Part shown: positions 36,291-45,321 of the stretch, in pieces | Layout of the letters: each line of letters begins with the position of its first letter | Numbering within the stretch: the first letter of the stretch is position 1 | Assembly (NCBI RefSeq): GCF_010119935.1 | Contig: NZ_CP048209.1 | Coordinates: forward strand, 327,001-391,000 | Reading direction: 5' to 3' | Length of the DNA: 64,000 nucleotides | Origin: Paenibacillus lycopersici | GTDB taxonomy: Bacteria; Bacillota; Bacilli; Paenibacillales; Paenibacillaceae | Notes under the pieces: model-generated | The model's input: only the letters and a program-made list of their open reading frames with translations | Databases searched by the model: none | Told to the model about the DNA's origin: nothing | Program-made: the position numbers and the translations under genes

Positions 36291-37280
36291 TTACTTCGCG
36301 GCCGGCTTGGCCGGAATTTGAAGCGAGACGCCGGCTTTCAAGCCTTCCTTCTCGTCGAGATTGTTCTGCTTCGCAAGGAAGCTTACGTAGCTGCCCGATT
36401 GGTAGAACAGCACGGATATGCGGTACAGCGTATCTCCGGGGCGGACGAGGTACGTGGCCGGAAGCTTGACCTTGGAATAATCCCCGCTCTTCGAGCCTTC
36501 CTTCACCGAGCCGGCGCCGGCGGTCAAAGCGGGAATCCGGATCGTGTCCCCGACCTTCATGTCGTTCACGAACGCAATGCCGTTGCGCTGCGCCAAGAAG
36601 GCGACGTACTGCTTGGAATGATAAAATTTAAGCGAAATCGTCGACAGCGTATCGCCTTTCTTCACCACGTAGGTCGTCGGCAGCTTCGATTGCGCCGCTT
36701 GGCCGGATGTCGAAGACGCTTTGCCGCCCGCTGTCTCCGCCGGCTGTTTCGCCGGTTCATCGGGTTTGGCCGCATCGGTTCCGCCGGCGGCGTCCTTGGC
36801 GCCGGAACTGCCGTTCGCGCCTCCGGCGCCATCCGAAGCGCCATCCGGCTGCCCGCCGGCGTTCGCGCCGCCATCGTCGCCCGCCGAGCTTCCTTCAGCG
36901 CCGCCGCCGGCACCTGATGCGGCGTCGGGCTGCCCGGCATTATCCGCGTCAGCGGAGCCGCCGGACGTATCCTGCGGCTTCGAGCCGCCCGAGCCGCCCG
37001 AGGCGTTCGAGCCGGCGTCCTGCCCGGATGGCCCTTGTTGTTCCGCCTTGCCGGAGCCGGAACCGGATCCGGTTCCGACGTCCGCCGCAGGCGGCTTGGC
37101 GGCCTCCAGCTGCTTCGGCCCGGAATTCTTATGGGAAGCGTATACGCCGTACAAAATGACGCATACGACGATCAGAAAAGCGCCGGTCGTCAGCATAATC
37201 CCGCTGGATCCGGCTTTCTTCTCCCGCGCTCGCGCGGCTCTGGATCGCTGTCTGGTTTCGGTAGGTCGGTTCTCCTGCAT
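36291..37280 (-). CDS. Membrane-anchored protein with two LysM domains
   Basis: 329 aa. Basic N-terminus (TRQRSRAARAREKK), one membrane helix about 28-48 (IMLTTGAFLIVVCVILYGVY), a 130-residue Gly/Ser/Ala/Asp-rich linker, then two LysM domains (TYVVKKGDTLSTISLKFYHSKQY, about 200-250, and TYLVRPGDTLYRISVLFYQS, about 278-325) that bind peptidoglycan. The LysM pair resembles that of morphogenesis and SafA-like proteins. AAAGGATGATAAT precedes ATG 37280. No hydrolase domain is present, so it is structural or an adaptor. Confidence 0.9.
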   Translation of the reverse strand: MQENRPTETRQRSRAARAREKKAGSSGIMLTTGAFLIVVCVILYGVYASHKNSGPKQLEAAKPPAADVGTGSGSGSGKAEQQGPSGQDAGSNASGGSGGSKPQDTSGGSADADNAGQPDAASGAGGGAEGSSAGDDGGANAGGQPDGASDGAGGANGSSGAKDAAGGTDAAKPDEPAKQPAETAGGKASSTSGQAAQSKLPTTYVVKKGDTLSTISLKFYHSKQYVAFLAQRNGIAFVNDMKVGDTIRIPALTAGAGSVKEGSKSGDYSKVKLPATYLVRPGDTLYRISVLFYQSGSYVSFLAKQNNLDEKEGLKAGVSLQIPAKPAAK

Positions 37281-37513
37281 ATTATCATCCTTTCGCGTAA
37301 TGCTTGTCCGTCATCGCCTCCTAAGTTTACTATATTTCCCTGACCGAGAGCGTGCCGCCGGCAAAATCAGTCCGTTGGCCCTATCTATAAGATCGATGGA
37401 AGATCGATGGGCTTCATACGCAGGCTATCGCACCGTCGGCGTAGAATGTACCCTATAGCATAGCCGCACCGCGAATAGCGCGCCCATATGCGTTTAAGTT
37501 CAGTAGGAGGGAT

Positions 37514-37918
37514 ATGAACATGATGAAAGACGATAAGGAAAATAGGCCGTTCAAAAGCTCGATCGCCCCGTGGCTCGCGGTCGATGATGCGGCCAAAGCA
37601 GTGGATTTCTACCAAGCCGCCTTCGGCGCGGCCGAGCTGTACCGGCTGGATGACGGGGAGGGTCGGCCCGTCATCGCCGAGCTCGCCGTGGGAGAGGCGG
37701 GATTCTGGGTCCAGGCGGATGCCGGCGCCGGCATCGGAAACGGAGGCGGGCCGATACGCTTCATTCTGACCGTCGCCGACCCGGACGCCGTCTTCGGGCA
37801 GGCCATCCGGGCCGGCGCTTCCGAGATCGTGCCGGTCGGCGAAGGGCATGGCTGGCGCATCGGCCGCCTCGCCGATCCGTTCGGTTATCACTGGGAGGTC
37901 GGCCGCCGGCTAGAATAG
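37514..37918 (+). CDS. PhnB-like VOC protein
   Basis: 134 aa, one VOC fold: APWLAVDDAAKAVDFYQAAFGAAELYR is the signature of PhnB/YurT-type small proteins. C-term RLADPFGYHWEVG gives the metal Glu and family end. Start at 37514 or 37520; AGGAGG lies 9 bases from the latter. No metal ligand is certain. Function unknown. Confidence 0.85.
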   Translation: MNMMKDDKENRPFKSSIAPWLAVDDAAKAVDFYQAAFGAAELYRLDDGEGRPVIAELAVGEAGFWVQADAGAGIGNGGGPIRFILTVADPDAVFGQAIRAGASEIVPVGEGHGWRIGRLADPFGYHWEVGRRLE

Positions 37919-37950
37919 AAGCGGAAGACGCCGCCCATCGGCCGCTTCCG

Positions 37951-39366
37951 TCACGCCTGAAGGATGTCCGCCCAAGTCATGGCGAAGCGCTCGATGTCTT
38001 CTTCGGCCGCCGGCGTTCCGAACTGGATTTCGATGAACGTCAGCGGCGTAACCGCTTTGACGGCGTGCTTGGCTCCGGCGGGTATTTGCAGCACGTCGCC
38101 GGCTTGGATATGCCTGTGCGCGGACTCCAGGATGAACTCGCCGGTGCCGGAGAGAACGATACTTATTTCGCGCCGCCGCCGATGCAGGTGATAGCTTGTA
38201 TTTCGCCCGGGCAGCAGGTCCACTTTCTTCGTCAACGTGTACGTTTCCGCTTCTGGCCGTCCGTCTGGCATGCCATCGGTCCCGCCGGCGTCGCTGCCGC
38301 CGGCCGGGCTTTCGTCCAGCACGAGACAGCTGCCCCATCGTTTCTCCCCGTAACGGGTCGGCAGCTCGTCTTGCAGCAGCTGCTTGATCCGGTTGGATTG
38401 GCTTTTATCCGCGACGAGTATGCCGTCCGGGCTTGCCGCGACGATCGTATTGGAGAGGCCGATGACGCGAATCGGGCAAGCCAGCTCATTGACGATATGC
38501 GTATGGTCGGAGTCGCTTGAGAGGTAGCCCGGCCCGACGATGCGGCTTCCCATATAGTCGGGGAGCGTATTCCAATCGCCGAGATCCCGCCAGTCGCGGC
38601 CGTAGGCCAGCATGACGCGGCGCTGCGCGTTCTCCGCGATCGCGACATCGAAGCTGACGTCGGGCAGCTGCCCGTAACGGCGAATCAGCTGCTCATAATC
38701 GAAAGGCAGGCCTGCGCGTTCCATATGAGCCCGCAGGAACGACAGCTTGAAGGCGAACACGCCGCAGTTCCATAGCGCTTGCCGCTCGATCAGGCGAAGC
38801 GCCAGCGCTTCCTCGGGCTTCTCGACGAATTGCTCCACGTCGCGATAGGCCTGCGAAGAAGGCTCGCTCCCGTCCGTTGGCCGCGGCACGATGTAGCCGA
38901 ATTGGCTGGAGGGATGCTTGGGCTTTGTCCCGAGCAAGGCCAGGTCCGCGCCCGATTGCGCGAGGACCGCGGGGAATTGGCGCAGCATGCGATAGAATGC
39001 CGGTTCCACGAACAGGTCGACCGGAAGCACGCAGATCGTCTCGTCCGCCGCCGCCAATCCCTTGGCGTGCAAGTCGCTTGCGGCCAGCGCCGCCGCCGCG
39101 AACGTCCCTCTCCGTTCGGGCTCCGCATGATAGAGAATGCGGCCGCCCACATGGTTCTGCATGATTTCCGCCTGGCTGCGATGAGCGGCGATCGACGTGC
39201 AGGTAAGCAGGCCGGCATCGTCCAGCTGCCGGCATACCCGCTGAATCATCGACTCCTTGCCACCGTCTTCCGACGGGAGGAGCTTAAGGAAGATCTTCGA
39301 GCGAATCGAATTCGACAGCGGCCACAGGCGCTTGCCGGAGCCGCCGCTGAGCAGCACAATCCGCAA
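37951..39366 (-). CDS. Mannose-1-phosphate guanylyltransferase / cupin fusion
   Basis: 471 aa, the ManC/AlgA length. Nucleotidyltransferase domain: VLLSGGSGKRLWPLS, then RSKIFLKLLP (the usual PKQF is replaced by KIFL), LPVDLFVEP, the FVEKP box and WNCGVFAF. A C-terminal cupin (about 365-460; SYHLHRRRREISIVLSGTGEF, GDVLQIPAGAKHAVKA) is the phosphomannose isomerase type II domain. Makes GDP-mannose for surface polysaccharide. Followed 21 bp upstream by the gene at 39388, forming an operon. No ribosome site stands out at 39366 beyond GGAGGGGGG. Confidence 0.88.
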   Translation of the reverse strand: MRIVLLSGGSGKRLWPLSNSIRSKIFLKLLPSEDGGKESMIQRVCRQLDDAGLLTCTSIAAHRSQAEIMQNHVGGRILYHAEPERRGTFAAAALAASDLHAKGLAAADETICVLPVDLFVEPAFYRMLRQFPAVLAQSGADLALLGTKPKHPSSQFGYIVPRPTDGSEPSSQAYRDVEQFVEKPEEALALRLIERQALWNCGVFAFKLSFLRAHMERAGLPFDYEQLIRRYGQLPDVSFDVAIAENAQRRVMLAYGRDWRDLGDWNTLPDYMGSRIVGPGYLSSDSDHTHIVNELACPIRVIGLSNTIVAASPDGILVADKSQSNRIKQLLQDELPTRYGEKRWGSCLVLDESPAGGSDAGGTDGMPDGRPEAETYTLTKKVDLLPGRNTSYHLHRRRREISIVLSGTGEFILESAHRHIQAGDVLQIPAGAKHAVKAVTPLTFIEIQFGTPAAEEDIERFAMTWADILQA

Positions 39367-39387
39367 GCCGCAACCCCCCTCCCATTT

Positions 39388-40215
39388 TCAGTTTTTCTTT
39401 GAGTAGCCCTTGCGCTTATGAAACGAAACCGAGCGGTACTTCCGCGCGAGCGCCTTCCTCCGCTGCGGCGTGAGCCGCGAGATGCTTGTCGACAGGCTCT
39501 TGTTCAGCGCCTTTCGGAGCGCGACGCCGCCCGGATTCCGGGAATAGAGGAAGTTGCCGTACGTCTCGAACTCGGAGAACGCGAACGGCTTCGTGCGGTC
39601 CATCTTCTTCAATATCGCGCCGTACCAGCTCATCCCGTGCTTCGCCGCGATGACTTGCTTCATTCGCCGAAGCTTCGCTTTGTCGAACAGCATGTAGTGG
39701 GTGACGAAGGAGACGGGGGCGGAGGCTTTCCTGCCCATCAGCTTCCGATACGTCCGGAAATATTCGGGCTGGCTCCAATGGCGGCAATAGAACAGCGTCT
39801 TACCGCCGCTTCGGAATACATGCGGGCGAACGAGCACCGTATCCGCGTCGATCGCCAGGAAGTAGCCCGACCTGCCCAGCTTATCGCCGCCCATCTTCAG
39901 CAATTGTTGAAACAGCCAGCCGGAGCGTTCCCATTTCTTCGAGCCATAGCGGATATTCCGCTTCGTGATCGGGAGCACCGTGTTCTCGTCGACGAACCGG
40001 CACCGCTTGCGCGCGCATAAATTCCGCATCCGCGGCCGGTTCGGCGCGACGATCATGAAGCTGCCGATGGGATGCTTGACCTGGCTTCTAACGGCGTCTA
40101 TGACGTGAGGGAGCGTGACTAAATCTTTCTCGATGGCGGGGATCACGACATCGATCGGGGTGCTGCTTCTTCTTATCCCGGCTTGGATGGGGACGGACAA
40201 CCGCTTCAACTCCAT
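39388..40215 (-). CDS. DUF6492-like glycosyltransferase-related protein
   Basis: 275 aa. A GT-A-like start TPIDVVIPAIEKDLVTLPHVIDAV, then FLAIDADTVLVRPHVF, which carries a DxD motif expected to bind a metal-nucleotide. HYMLFDKAKLRRMK and FETYGNFLYSRNPG follow; the C-term is very basic (KALARKYRSVSFHKRKGYSKKN). It matches the DUF6492 group as I remember it, with low confidence for the name. ATG at 40215 lacks a clear ribosome site. Co-transcribed with the GDP-mannose synthase gene, so it may use GDP-sugar; inference only. Confidence 0.7.
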   Translation of the reverse strand: MELKRLSVPIQAGIRRSSTPIDVVIPAIEKDLVTLPHVIDAVRSQVKHPIGSFMIVAPNRPRMRNLCARKRCRFVDENTVLPITKRNIRYGSKKWERSGWLFQQLLKMGGDKLGRSGYFLAIDADTVLVRPHVFRSGGKTLFYCRHWSQPEYFRTYRKLMGRKASAPVSFVTHYMLFDKAKLRRMKQVIAAKHGMSWYGAILKKMDRTKPFAFSEFETYGNFLYSRNPGGVALRKALNKSLSTSISRLTPQRRKALARKYRSVSFHKRKGYSKKN

Positions 40216-40388
40216 TCGGCAGACGTAATGAGATCATGATATGCCGCAGGGGCAGGAACGGCATCGGCGTCAGCGTACGCGGGCTTCGCGGATTCGGATG
40301 AAGGCGTTCATTTTCCGTTCATAAATATCCGGTAATCTCAACCGTATCGCAAGCAGCCAGCATGAATGATTTTAAAACATTATTCCAA

Positions 40389-40421
40389 TTGACAGTAACT
40401 ATCATTTTGCATAGACTGTCA
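40389..40421 (+). promoter_or_regulatory. Promoter with TetR-type palindrome before the DHA2 exporter
   Basis: TTGACA (40389-40394), a 17-bp spacer and TAGACT (40412-40417) form a sigma-A promoter. TGACAGT (40390-40396) and ACTGTCA (40415-40421) are perfect inverted arms, 18 bp apart, straddling it; the TetR gene is the next gene downstream of the exporter. Confidence 0.7.
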
Positions 40422-40448
40422 TTAAGCGAACCAAGAGGAGGATTTCGT

Positions 40449-41993
40449 TTGACGCGAACGAACAACAAAGCGCTTATCATGATCGGCCTGATTATCGGGA
40501 TCATATTCGCCGAGCTCGACGAGACGGTCGTCAGCACCGCGATGCCGACGATCATCCGCGATTTGAACGGCTTATCGCTGTATGGCTGGGTGGCCGGCAT
40601 CTACATGCTGACCATGACGTCTTTCATGCCGATTCTCGGCAAACTGGCCGATCTGTACGGCCGCAAGAAAATTTATATTCTGAGCATGGGCTTGTTTATC
40701 GCCGGCTCCGTCATTAGCGGTTTCGCGGAGAATATGCCGGTGCTGCTCCTGGGGCGCGGTATTCAAGGTATTGGCGCAGGCGGCTTGATGCCCCTGGCGA
40801 TGGTCATCTTCGGGGATACGTTCACCGTCGAGCAGAGGGCCAAGATTCAAGGCGTGTTCGGCGCGATCATGTTCGTGCCGCAGCTGCTCGGTCCGCTTAT
40901 CGGCGGTTATCTGACGGAGCATATTTCGTGGCATTGGATATTCTGGGTCAACATTCCCGTCGGCGTCCTGGCCGCGTTCGTCTTGTCCGCCGGCCTTCGG
41001 GAATCGAAGGGCAACAAGGACGCGAGCATCGACTGGGCGGGCGCGTTCCTGCTCGTCTGCTCGATCGTATCGCTGCTGCTGACGCCTGTCCTGCACGAGA
41101 CGGAAGGGTACGCTTGGAGCTCGCCGACGCTGATCGGCCTGTGGGTCCTCGGCGCTGCGCTGCTCGTCGTCTTCGTCTTCGTCGAACGGAAGGCCAAGGA
41201 GCCGATCCTGCCGATGCATCTGTTCAAGAACCGGACGTTCGTCGTCCTGTCCATCATCGTCTTCATTCTCGTCTGCGGGGTCATGGGTGCGTTTGCCTCG
41301 TTCCCGTTCTTCGCTCAGAACGTGCTCGGCCTGACGCCGATCGCTTCCGGTTATTTGACGCTTCCGCTCATGGTCGGCGCCGTAATCGCCAGCGTCATTT
41401 CGGGACGGCTGATGACCAAAGTGCCGTACCGCAACATCTTTGCGGTATCGATGCTGCTGCCGGCGCTGGCGTTCTTCCTGATGACCGGCGTCGACATGAA
41501 TACGGCCATCATTGCGCTTGTCGGCTACTTTGTTATCCTCGGACTCGGTTTCGGGGTACTGTTCAATAACAATCTGATCGTGCAGGAGTCGGTGGCCAAA
41601 GAAAACAGCGGCGTCGCTCTGACGTCGGTCACGCTGTTCCAATCGTTCGGCATGACGATCGGCGTCAGCATCTTCGGCAGCCTGCTGGCCGCCAACATCA
41701 GTTCGGGCGTCGGCAAACTTGCCGGCAGCTTGCCTGCCGATGAGGCGCAGGCGATCGGTCATGCCGCGCAGGGCGGCATTCCGAAGGATCTCGATCCGAC
41801 GCTGATCGATCAGATCAAGGGCATCTTCTCCGAAGCGTTCCAGCATCTGTACTGGGTATCGTTCGGCTTCGCGCTGCTCGTCGTCGTCGTATGTCTGTTC
41901 CTGAAGCGGGAAGTGCTGAAGGTATCGACCGACAAGGAGACGGAAGCGGCGGCAGCGGACGAATCCGGACCTGTAGCGGAAGTTCAAGGCTAA
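40449..41993 (+). CDS. DHA2-family drug:H+ antiporter
   Basis: 514 aa, 14 membrane segments, EmrB/QacA type. Motif D1-like LDETVVSTAMPTI, motif A GKLADLYGRKK, motif C-like FVPQLLGPLIGGYL, and loop RESKGNKDASIDWAG that marks the group. The TTG at 40449 is chosen because AGGAGG lies 6 bases upstream; the frame from 40362 reads across the promoter. C-term 35 residues are Glu/Ala-rich. TetR follows by 33 bp, with a palindrome over the promoter; expect derepression by a toxic ligand. Confidence 0.9.
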   Translation: MTRTNNKALIMIGLIIGIIFAELDETVVSTAMPTIIRDLNGLSLYGWVAGIYMLTMTSFMPILGKLADLYGRKKIYILSMGLFIAGSVISGFAENMPVLLLGRGIQGIGAGGLMPLAMVIFGDTFTVEQRAKIQGVFGAIMFVPQLLGPLIGGYLTEHISWHWIFWVNIPVGVLAAFVLSAGLRESKGNKDASIDWAGAFLLVCSIVSLLLTPVLHETEGYAWSSPTLIGLWVLGAALLVVFVFVERKAKEPILPMHLFKNRTFVVLSIIVFILVCGVMGAFASFPFFAQNVLGLTPIASGYLTLPLMVGAVIASVISGRLMTKVPYRNIFAVSMLLPALAFFLMTGVDMNTAIIALVGYFVILGLGFGVLFNNNLIVQESVAKENSGVALTSVTLFQSFGMTIGVSIFGSLLAANISSGVGKLAGSLPADEAQAIGHAAQGGIPKDLDPTLIDQIKGIFSEAFQHLYWVSFGFALLVVVVCLFLKREVLKVSTDKETEAAAADESGPVAEVQG

Positions 41994-42026
41994 ATTCGGG
42001 CACTATGAGATAAGAGGTGAAAAGCC

Positions 42027-42656
42027 ATGTCTGCGGAACGACCGGAACCCGCGAAGATGGGGCTGCGCGAGAAGAAGAAATTAAGGACCCGCCTGACCTT
42101 GCAGCAGCAAGGTCTGCGGCTGTTCCGCGAGCAGGGCTACGCGGCGACGACGATCGAGCAGATCGCGGAAGCGAGCGATATTTCGCCGAGCACGTTCTTC
42201 CGCTATTTCCCGACGAAGGAAGCGCTCGTGCTCGAGGACGACGACGATCGGATCATGATCGATTCGTTCCTGCGGCAGCCGGCCGAATTAAGTCCGATCC
42301 GGGCGCTTCGCTTAGCCATACAAGAGGGCTTCGGCAGCATGTCGCCCGAAGCGAAGGAATCGCTCAGCGGACGGATGGGACTCATGATGACCGTCCCCGA
42401 GCTGCGCGCCGCTTCGCTCATTCAGATGAACGAAATGCTGATCATGATCGCGAAGCTGTCGGCGAACCGCCTCGGACGATCCGGCGAAGACTTCGACGTG
42501 ATGCTGTTCGCCGGCTCTATCGTGGGCGCGATGATGGCGGTGCAGCTCTATTGCGCCGATCATCCCGAGGCGGATTTCTTCGCGGTCGTCGACGAGGCGC
42601 TGGCGCTGTACGAAGCCGGGCTGCCGCTCGGCGTGCTGGGCCAGGCCAGAGAATAG
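42027..42656 (+). CDS. TetR/AcrR-family repressor
   Basis: 209 aa. N-terminal helix-turn-helix GYAATTIEQIAEASDISPSTFFRYFPTKEALV (about residues 37-68). The C-terminal domain has the LRAASLIQMNEM ligand helix. AGAGGTGAAAAGCC precedes ATG. Co-transcribed with the exporter, likely binding the palindrome at 40390-40421. Confidence 0.9.
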   Translation: MSAERPEPAKMGLREKKKLRTRLTLQQQGLRLFREQGYAATTIEQIAEASDISPSTFFRYFPTKEALVLEDDDDRIMIDSFLRQPAELSPIRALRLAIQEGFGSMSPEAKESLSGRMGLMMTVPELRAASLIQMNEMLIMIAKLSANRLGRSGEDFDVMLFAGSIVGAMMAVQLYCADHPEADFFAVVDEALALYEAGLPLGVLGQARE

Positions 42657-42667
42657 AAGCATTCGCA

Positions 42668-42703
42668 AGCCGTCGCGGACCTGTTCCCGCGGCGGCTTTT
42701 TAT
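42668..42703 (+). terminator. Terminator of the exporter/TetR operon
   Basis: AAGCCGTCGCGG pairs with CCGCGGCGGCTT (one mismatch), then TTTTTA. Confidence 0.85.
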
Positions 42704-42820
42704 GCATTCGAAGCGGGCGGTCTGAATTTAATTGGAGTCGGCATTTCGGATGACATTACGCAAATAGTTCCGGTTTATCATTGAAGGATGGCGTCTGCCC
42801 AGCCGGGAGGTGGTGAGGAA

Positions 42821-43837
42821 GTGGCGGTTATGCGGAGGCTGCTGCCGACGGCGGTCAAAGCCGCCCTTGTCGGACTTGTTCTCTTCTTCGTCGTACGGAG
42901 CATTCCGCTCAAATTGGCGGATCTCGAGTCGTTTCTGATCCATGCCAACCTACAGTTCTATTCTTCCATGGTCGTCTTTGCTTTATTCCTGATGCTGCAA
43001 GCCGGCATCTGGGTGCTGATCGTGAACGCGGCCGGGGAACAGGCGGTCCGGAACGGGGAAGGCGCGAAGCTGCCGCTGCTGAACGGCTTGCGGATCTTTA
43101 TCGATTCGCAGTTCGGCAAATATCTCCCCGGCGGATTCTGGAACTACGCGGGCCGGGTCGTGCTTGCCTCGCGCGCGGGCGTCCCGCTGGACGCGCAGCT
43201 GGCGGCGATCGTCTACGAGAACATTTTGCTCGTCTCCGCGGCGCTCTGCTATGCGCTCATTTTGCTCGTCAGCCTGGATATAGCCCCCGCTCTATGCATC
43301 GCGCTGGTTCTTGCCGCGTTCGTCCTGGCATACGTCTATTATGACAAGAGCTCGGCTATCGTTCGCGGGCTGTTCATGCGGGCCTCGCGCCAGAGATGGC
43401 TGCAGCGGGCGGCAGGCAAGATGACGGCCGCTTTCGCGCGGGGATCGGGAACGGGAGCGTTCCGCTCGGACGCCGGCTTATCGCGCAGCCGGTTCTTCGG
43501 TTATCTGTTCTGCTTCCTCGGCAGCCATTTCATTATGGGCATCGCATTCTGGATGCTGACGAACAGCTTCGGCCGAGGCAGCATCGGGCTGCTCTACGCC
43601 GCCGGGACGTTCGCGACTTCCTGGCTGCTCGGCTTGTTCAGCCCGCTTCCCGGCGGGCTTGGGGTACGGGAAGGATTCCTCGTGTATTTCTTGTCCCTGA
43701 AGCTTGGCGCCGAAACCGCATTGTATATCTCCGTCATCGCGCGTTTGTGGAACATGATGGCCGAAGCGGTGTTCTGGGCGATCGCGAGAGCGGTCAGCCA
43801 CATGACGGGAAGGGTGAAGACTTATGAGAAACCGTAG
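42821..43837 (+). CDS. Lysylphosphatidylglycerol synthase TM region/UPF0104 membrane protein
   Basis: About 338 aa with around eight membrane helices. The family signature is seen in DSQFGKYLPGGFWNYAGRVVLA and PLPGGLGVREGFLVYFLS. It is the membrane flippase-like part only; no MprF lysyl-transferase domain. Start GTG 42821 (GGGAGG 10 bases up) or ATG 42830. The glycosyltransferase gene starts 14 bp before its end. This neighbourhood suggests glycolipid or glycan export. Confidence 0.85.
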   Translation: MAVMRRLLPTAVKAALVGLVLFFVVRSIPLKLADLESFLIHANLQFYSSMVVFALFLMLQAGIWVLIVNAAGEQAVRNGEGAKLPLLNGLRIFIDSQFGKYLPGGFWNYAGRVVLASRAGVPLDAQLAAIVYENILLVSAALCYALILLVSLDIAPALCIALVLAAFVLAYVYYDKSSAIVRGLFMRASRQRWLQRAAGKMTAAFARGSGTGAFRSDAGLSRSRFFGYLFCFLGSHFIMGIAFWMLTNSFGRGSIGLLYAAGTFATSWLLGLFSPLPGGLGVREGFLVYFLSLKLGAETALYISVIARLWNMMAEAVFWAIARAVSHMTGRVKTYEKP

Positions 43838-45035
43838 AAAAATCGTTCTCGTCACGGGCGTGTTCCCGCCGGGCATCGGCGGCATGCAGAACTACTATTA
43901 CAATCTGTCGAAGTTCACGAAGCACGACATGACCGTCGTCGCCCCGGAATACGACGGCTGCGCCGATTTCGACCAAGGGCAGCCGTACCGCGTCGTGCGC
44001 GGGCGCTTCCTCCGGGACGAGCGCGTCGACTTTGCCAGCTGGGGACGCTTGTTCCGGCAGGTGCGGAAGACCGTGAGCGGCCATGATCCGGACGTCACCA
44101 TCTATGGGTACGTGCTCATCGGGTTCATCGGGCTGCTGCTCAAAGTGTTCGCCGGAAGGCGGTATATGATTTCGACCCATGGCATGGATATGCTGATGTT
44201 CCGCCGGTTTATCGGGCTGAACGCGGTCGTGAAGCTCATTATGCGCAAAGCCGACGGCGTGCTGACGAACAGCCGGTTCACGAAGCGGCTCGTGGAGGAG
44301 TACGGGGTCGATCCCCGCCGGATCGGCATCGTCAATCCCGGCGTCGAGAGCGCGTACGAGAAGGGGCCGGCCGACGAGGCGCTGATGCGCGCCCACGGCT
44401 TGGAGGGCAAGTACGTCATCCTGTCGGTCGGGCGGCTCGTCACGCGCAAAGGCCATGACCGGGTCATTCAATCGCTGCCGGACGTGCTGAAGCGAATTCC
44501 GAATGCCGTCTATGTTATCGTCGGGGACGGACCGGATCGGGAGCGGCTTGCGCAGCTGGCCCGGACGACGGGCGTCGCGGACGCGGTGGTGTTCGCGGGA
44601 AGCGTGCAGGGAAGCGAGCGGGTCAACGGCTATTACCGGCTGGCCGATCAATTCATCATGGTGAGCCGCGAGCTGGAGAAGGGCGATGCGGAAGGCTTCG
44701 GCATCGTCTATCTGGAAGCGGCGTCCGCCGGCGTTCCGGTCATAGCCGGCCGGTCGGGCGGGGCATCGGAAGCGGTGCTGGACGGCGTGACGGGCCTTCT
44801 GGTCGACCCGGAATCCGTCGGCGAAATCGCCGGCAGCATCGTTCGGCTGGCGAAGGACGCCATCCTGCGGGAACGGCTTGCCCGCGCCGGCTACAAGCGC
44901 GCGAAGACGGAGTTCCAGCACGATGTGCTGGCGGAGGGCTTCGACCGCTACGTGGTGCGGATCTGCGCCCTTCCGGCGCTCGGGGCGGTGCGCCGCCGGC
45001 TGGCGAGAGAGGCCGCCCGGGAGAATGCCCGGTAG
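43824..45035 (+). CDS. GT4-family glycosyltransferase
   Basis: 403 aa, GT-B fold. VFPPGIGGMQNYYYNLSKFT at the N-terminus, HGMDMLMF, then the donor-binding half with VGRLVTRKGHDRVIQSLP, VGDGPDRERL and the E-x7-E element EGFGIVYLEAASAGVPVIAG. Family of PimB/WaaG-like mannosyl or glucosyl transferases; a GDP-mannose donor would fit the manC-like gene 4.5 kb upstream (inference). Overlaps the membrane gene upstream by 14 bp, so coupled. Confidence 0.92.
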   Translation: MRNRRKIVLVTGVFPPGIGGMQNYYYNLSKFTKHDMTVVAPEYDGCADFDQGQPYRVVRGRFLRDERVDFASWGRLFRQVRKTVSGHDPDVTIYGYVLIGFIGLLLKVFAGRRYMISTHGMDMLMFRRFIGLNAVVKLIMRKADGVLTNSRFTKRLVEEYGVDPRRIGIVNPGVESAYEKGPADEALMRAHGLEGKYVILSVGRLVTRKGHDRVIQSLPDVLKRIPNAVYVIVGDGPDRERLAQLARTTGVADAVVFAGSVQGSERVNGYYRLADQFIMVSRELEKGDAEGFGIVYLEAASAGVPVIAGRSGGASEAVLDGVTGLLVDPESVGEIAGSIVRLAKDAILRERLARAGYKRAKTEFQHDVLAEGFDRYVVRICALPALGAVRRRLAREAARENAR

Positions 45036-45039
45036 GGAG

Positions 45040-45140
45040 CGCGGCATAGCGATGTAGGTGATCTAGCGACAATGGCCTAGCAAAAGCGGAGACAGCGATA
45101 AGCGATATAGCGGCGTTCCGGCGATAGCGGCATAGCAGAA
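45040..45140 (+). repeat. Short degenerate AGCGATA/GGCATAGC repeats
   Basis: AGCGATAAGCGATATAGCGGC, GGCGATAGCGGCATAGCAGA and earlier copies; low complexity, about 10-12 bp period. No gene in 45036-45321. Confidence 0.5.
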
Positions 45141-45171
45141 GCGACATCTTGCTAATTGATCGATCATATAG

Positions 45172-45224
45172 AAAGGCTCCCGCAGGAACCGGTGCGATTG
45201 CATCGATTGCGTGCGGGAGCCTTT
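45172..45224. terminator. Bidirectional terminator between glycosyltransferase and MFS genes
   Basis: AAAGGCTCCCGCA and TGCGGGAGCCTTT are perfect 13-bp arms; T-runs on both sides. The inner loop holds GCGATTGCATCGATTGCG, also self-complementary. Confidence 0.85.
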
Positions 45225-45321
45225 GCTGCATGCGCTTGGACGCGTGCGATGCGCGGTAGGGCGGTTACTCTAATCGTCCAGCCGCCAATATCGAGCGGCA
45301 GCGCCTGCGCATGCCGCCGTC

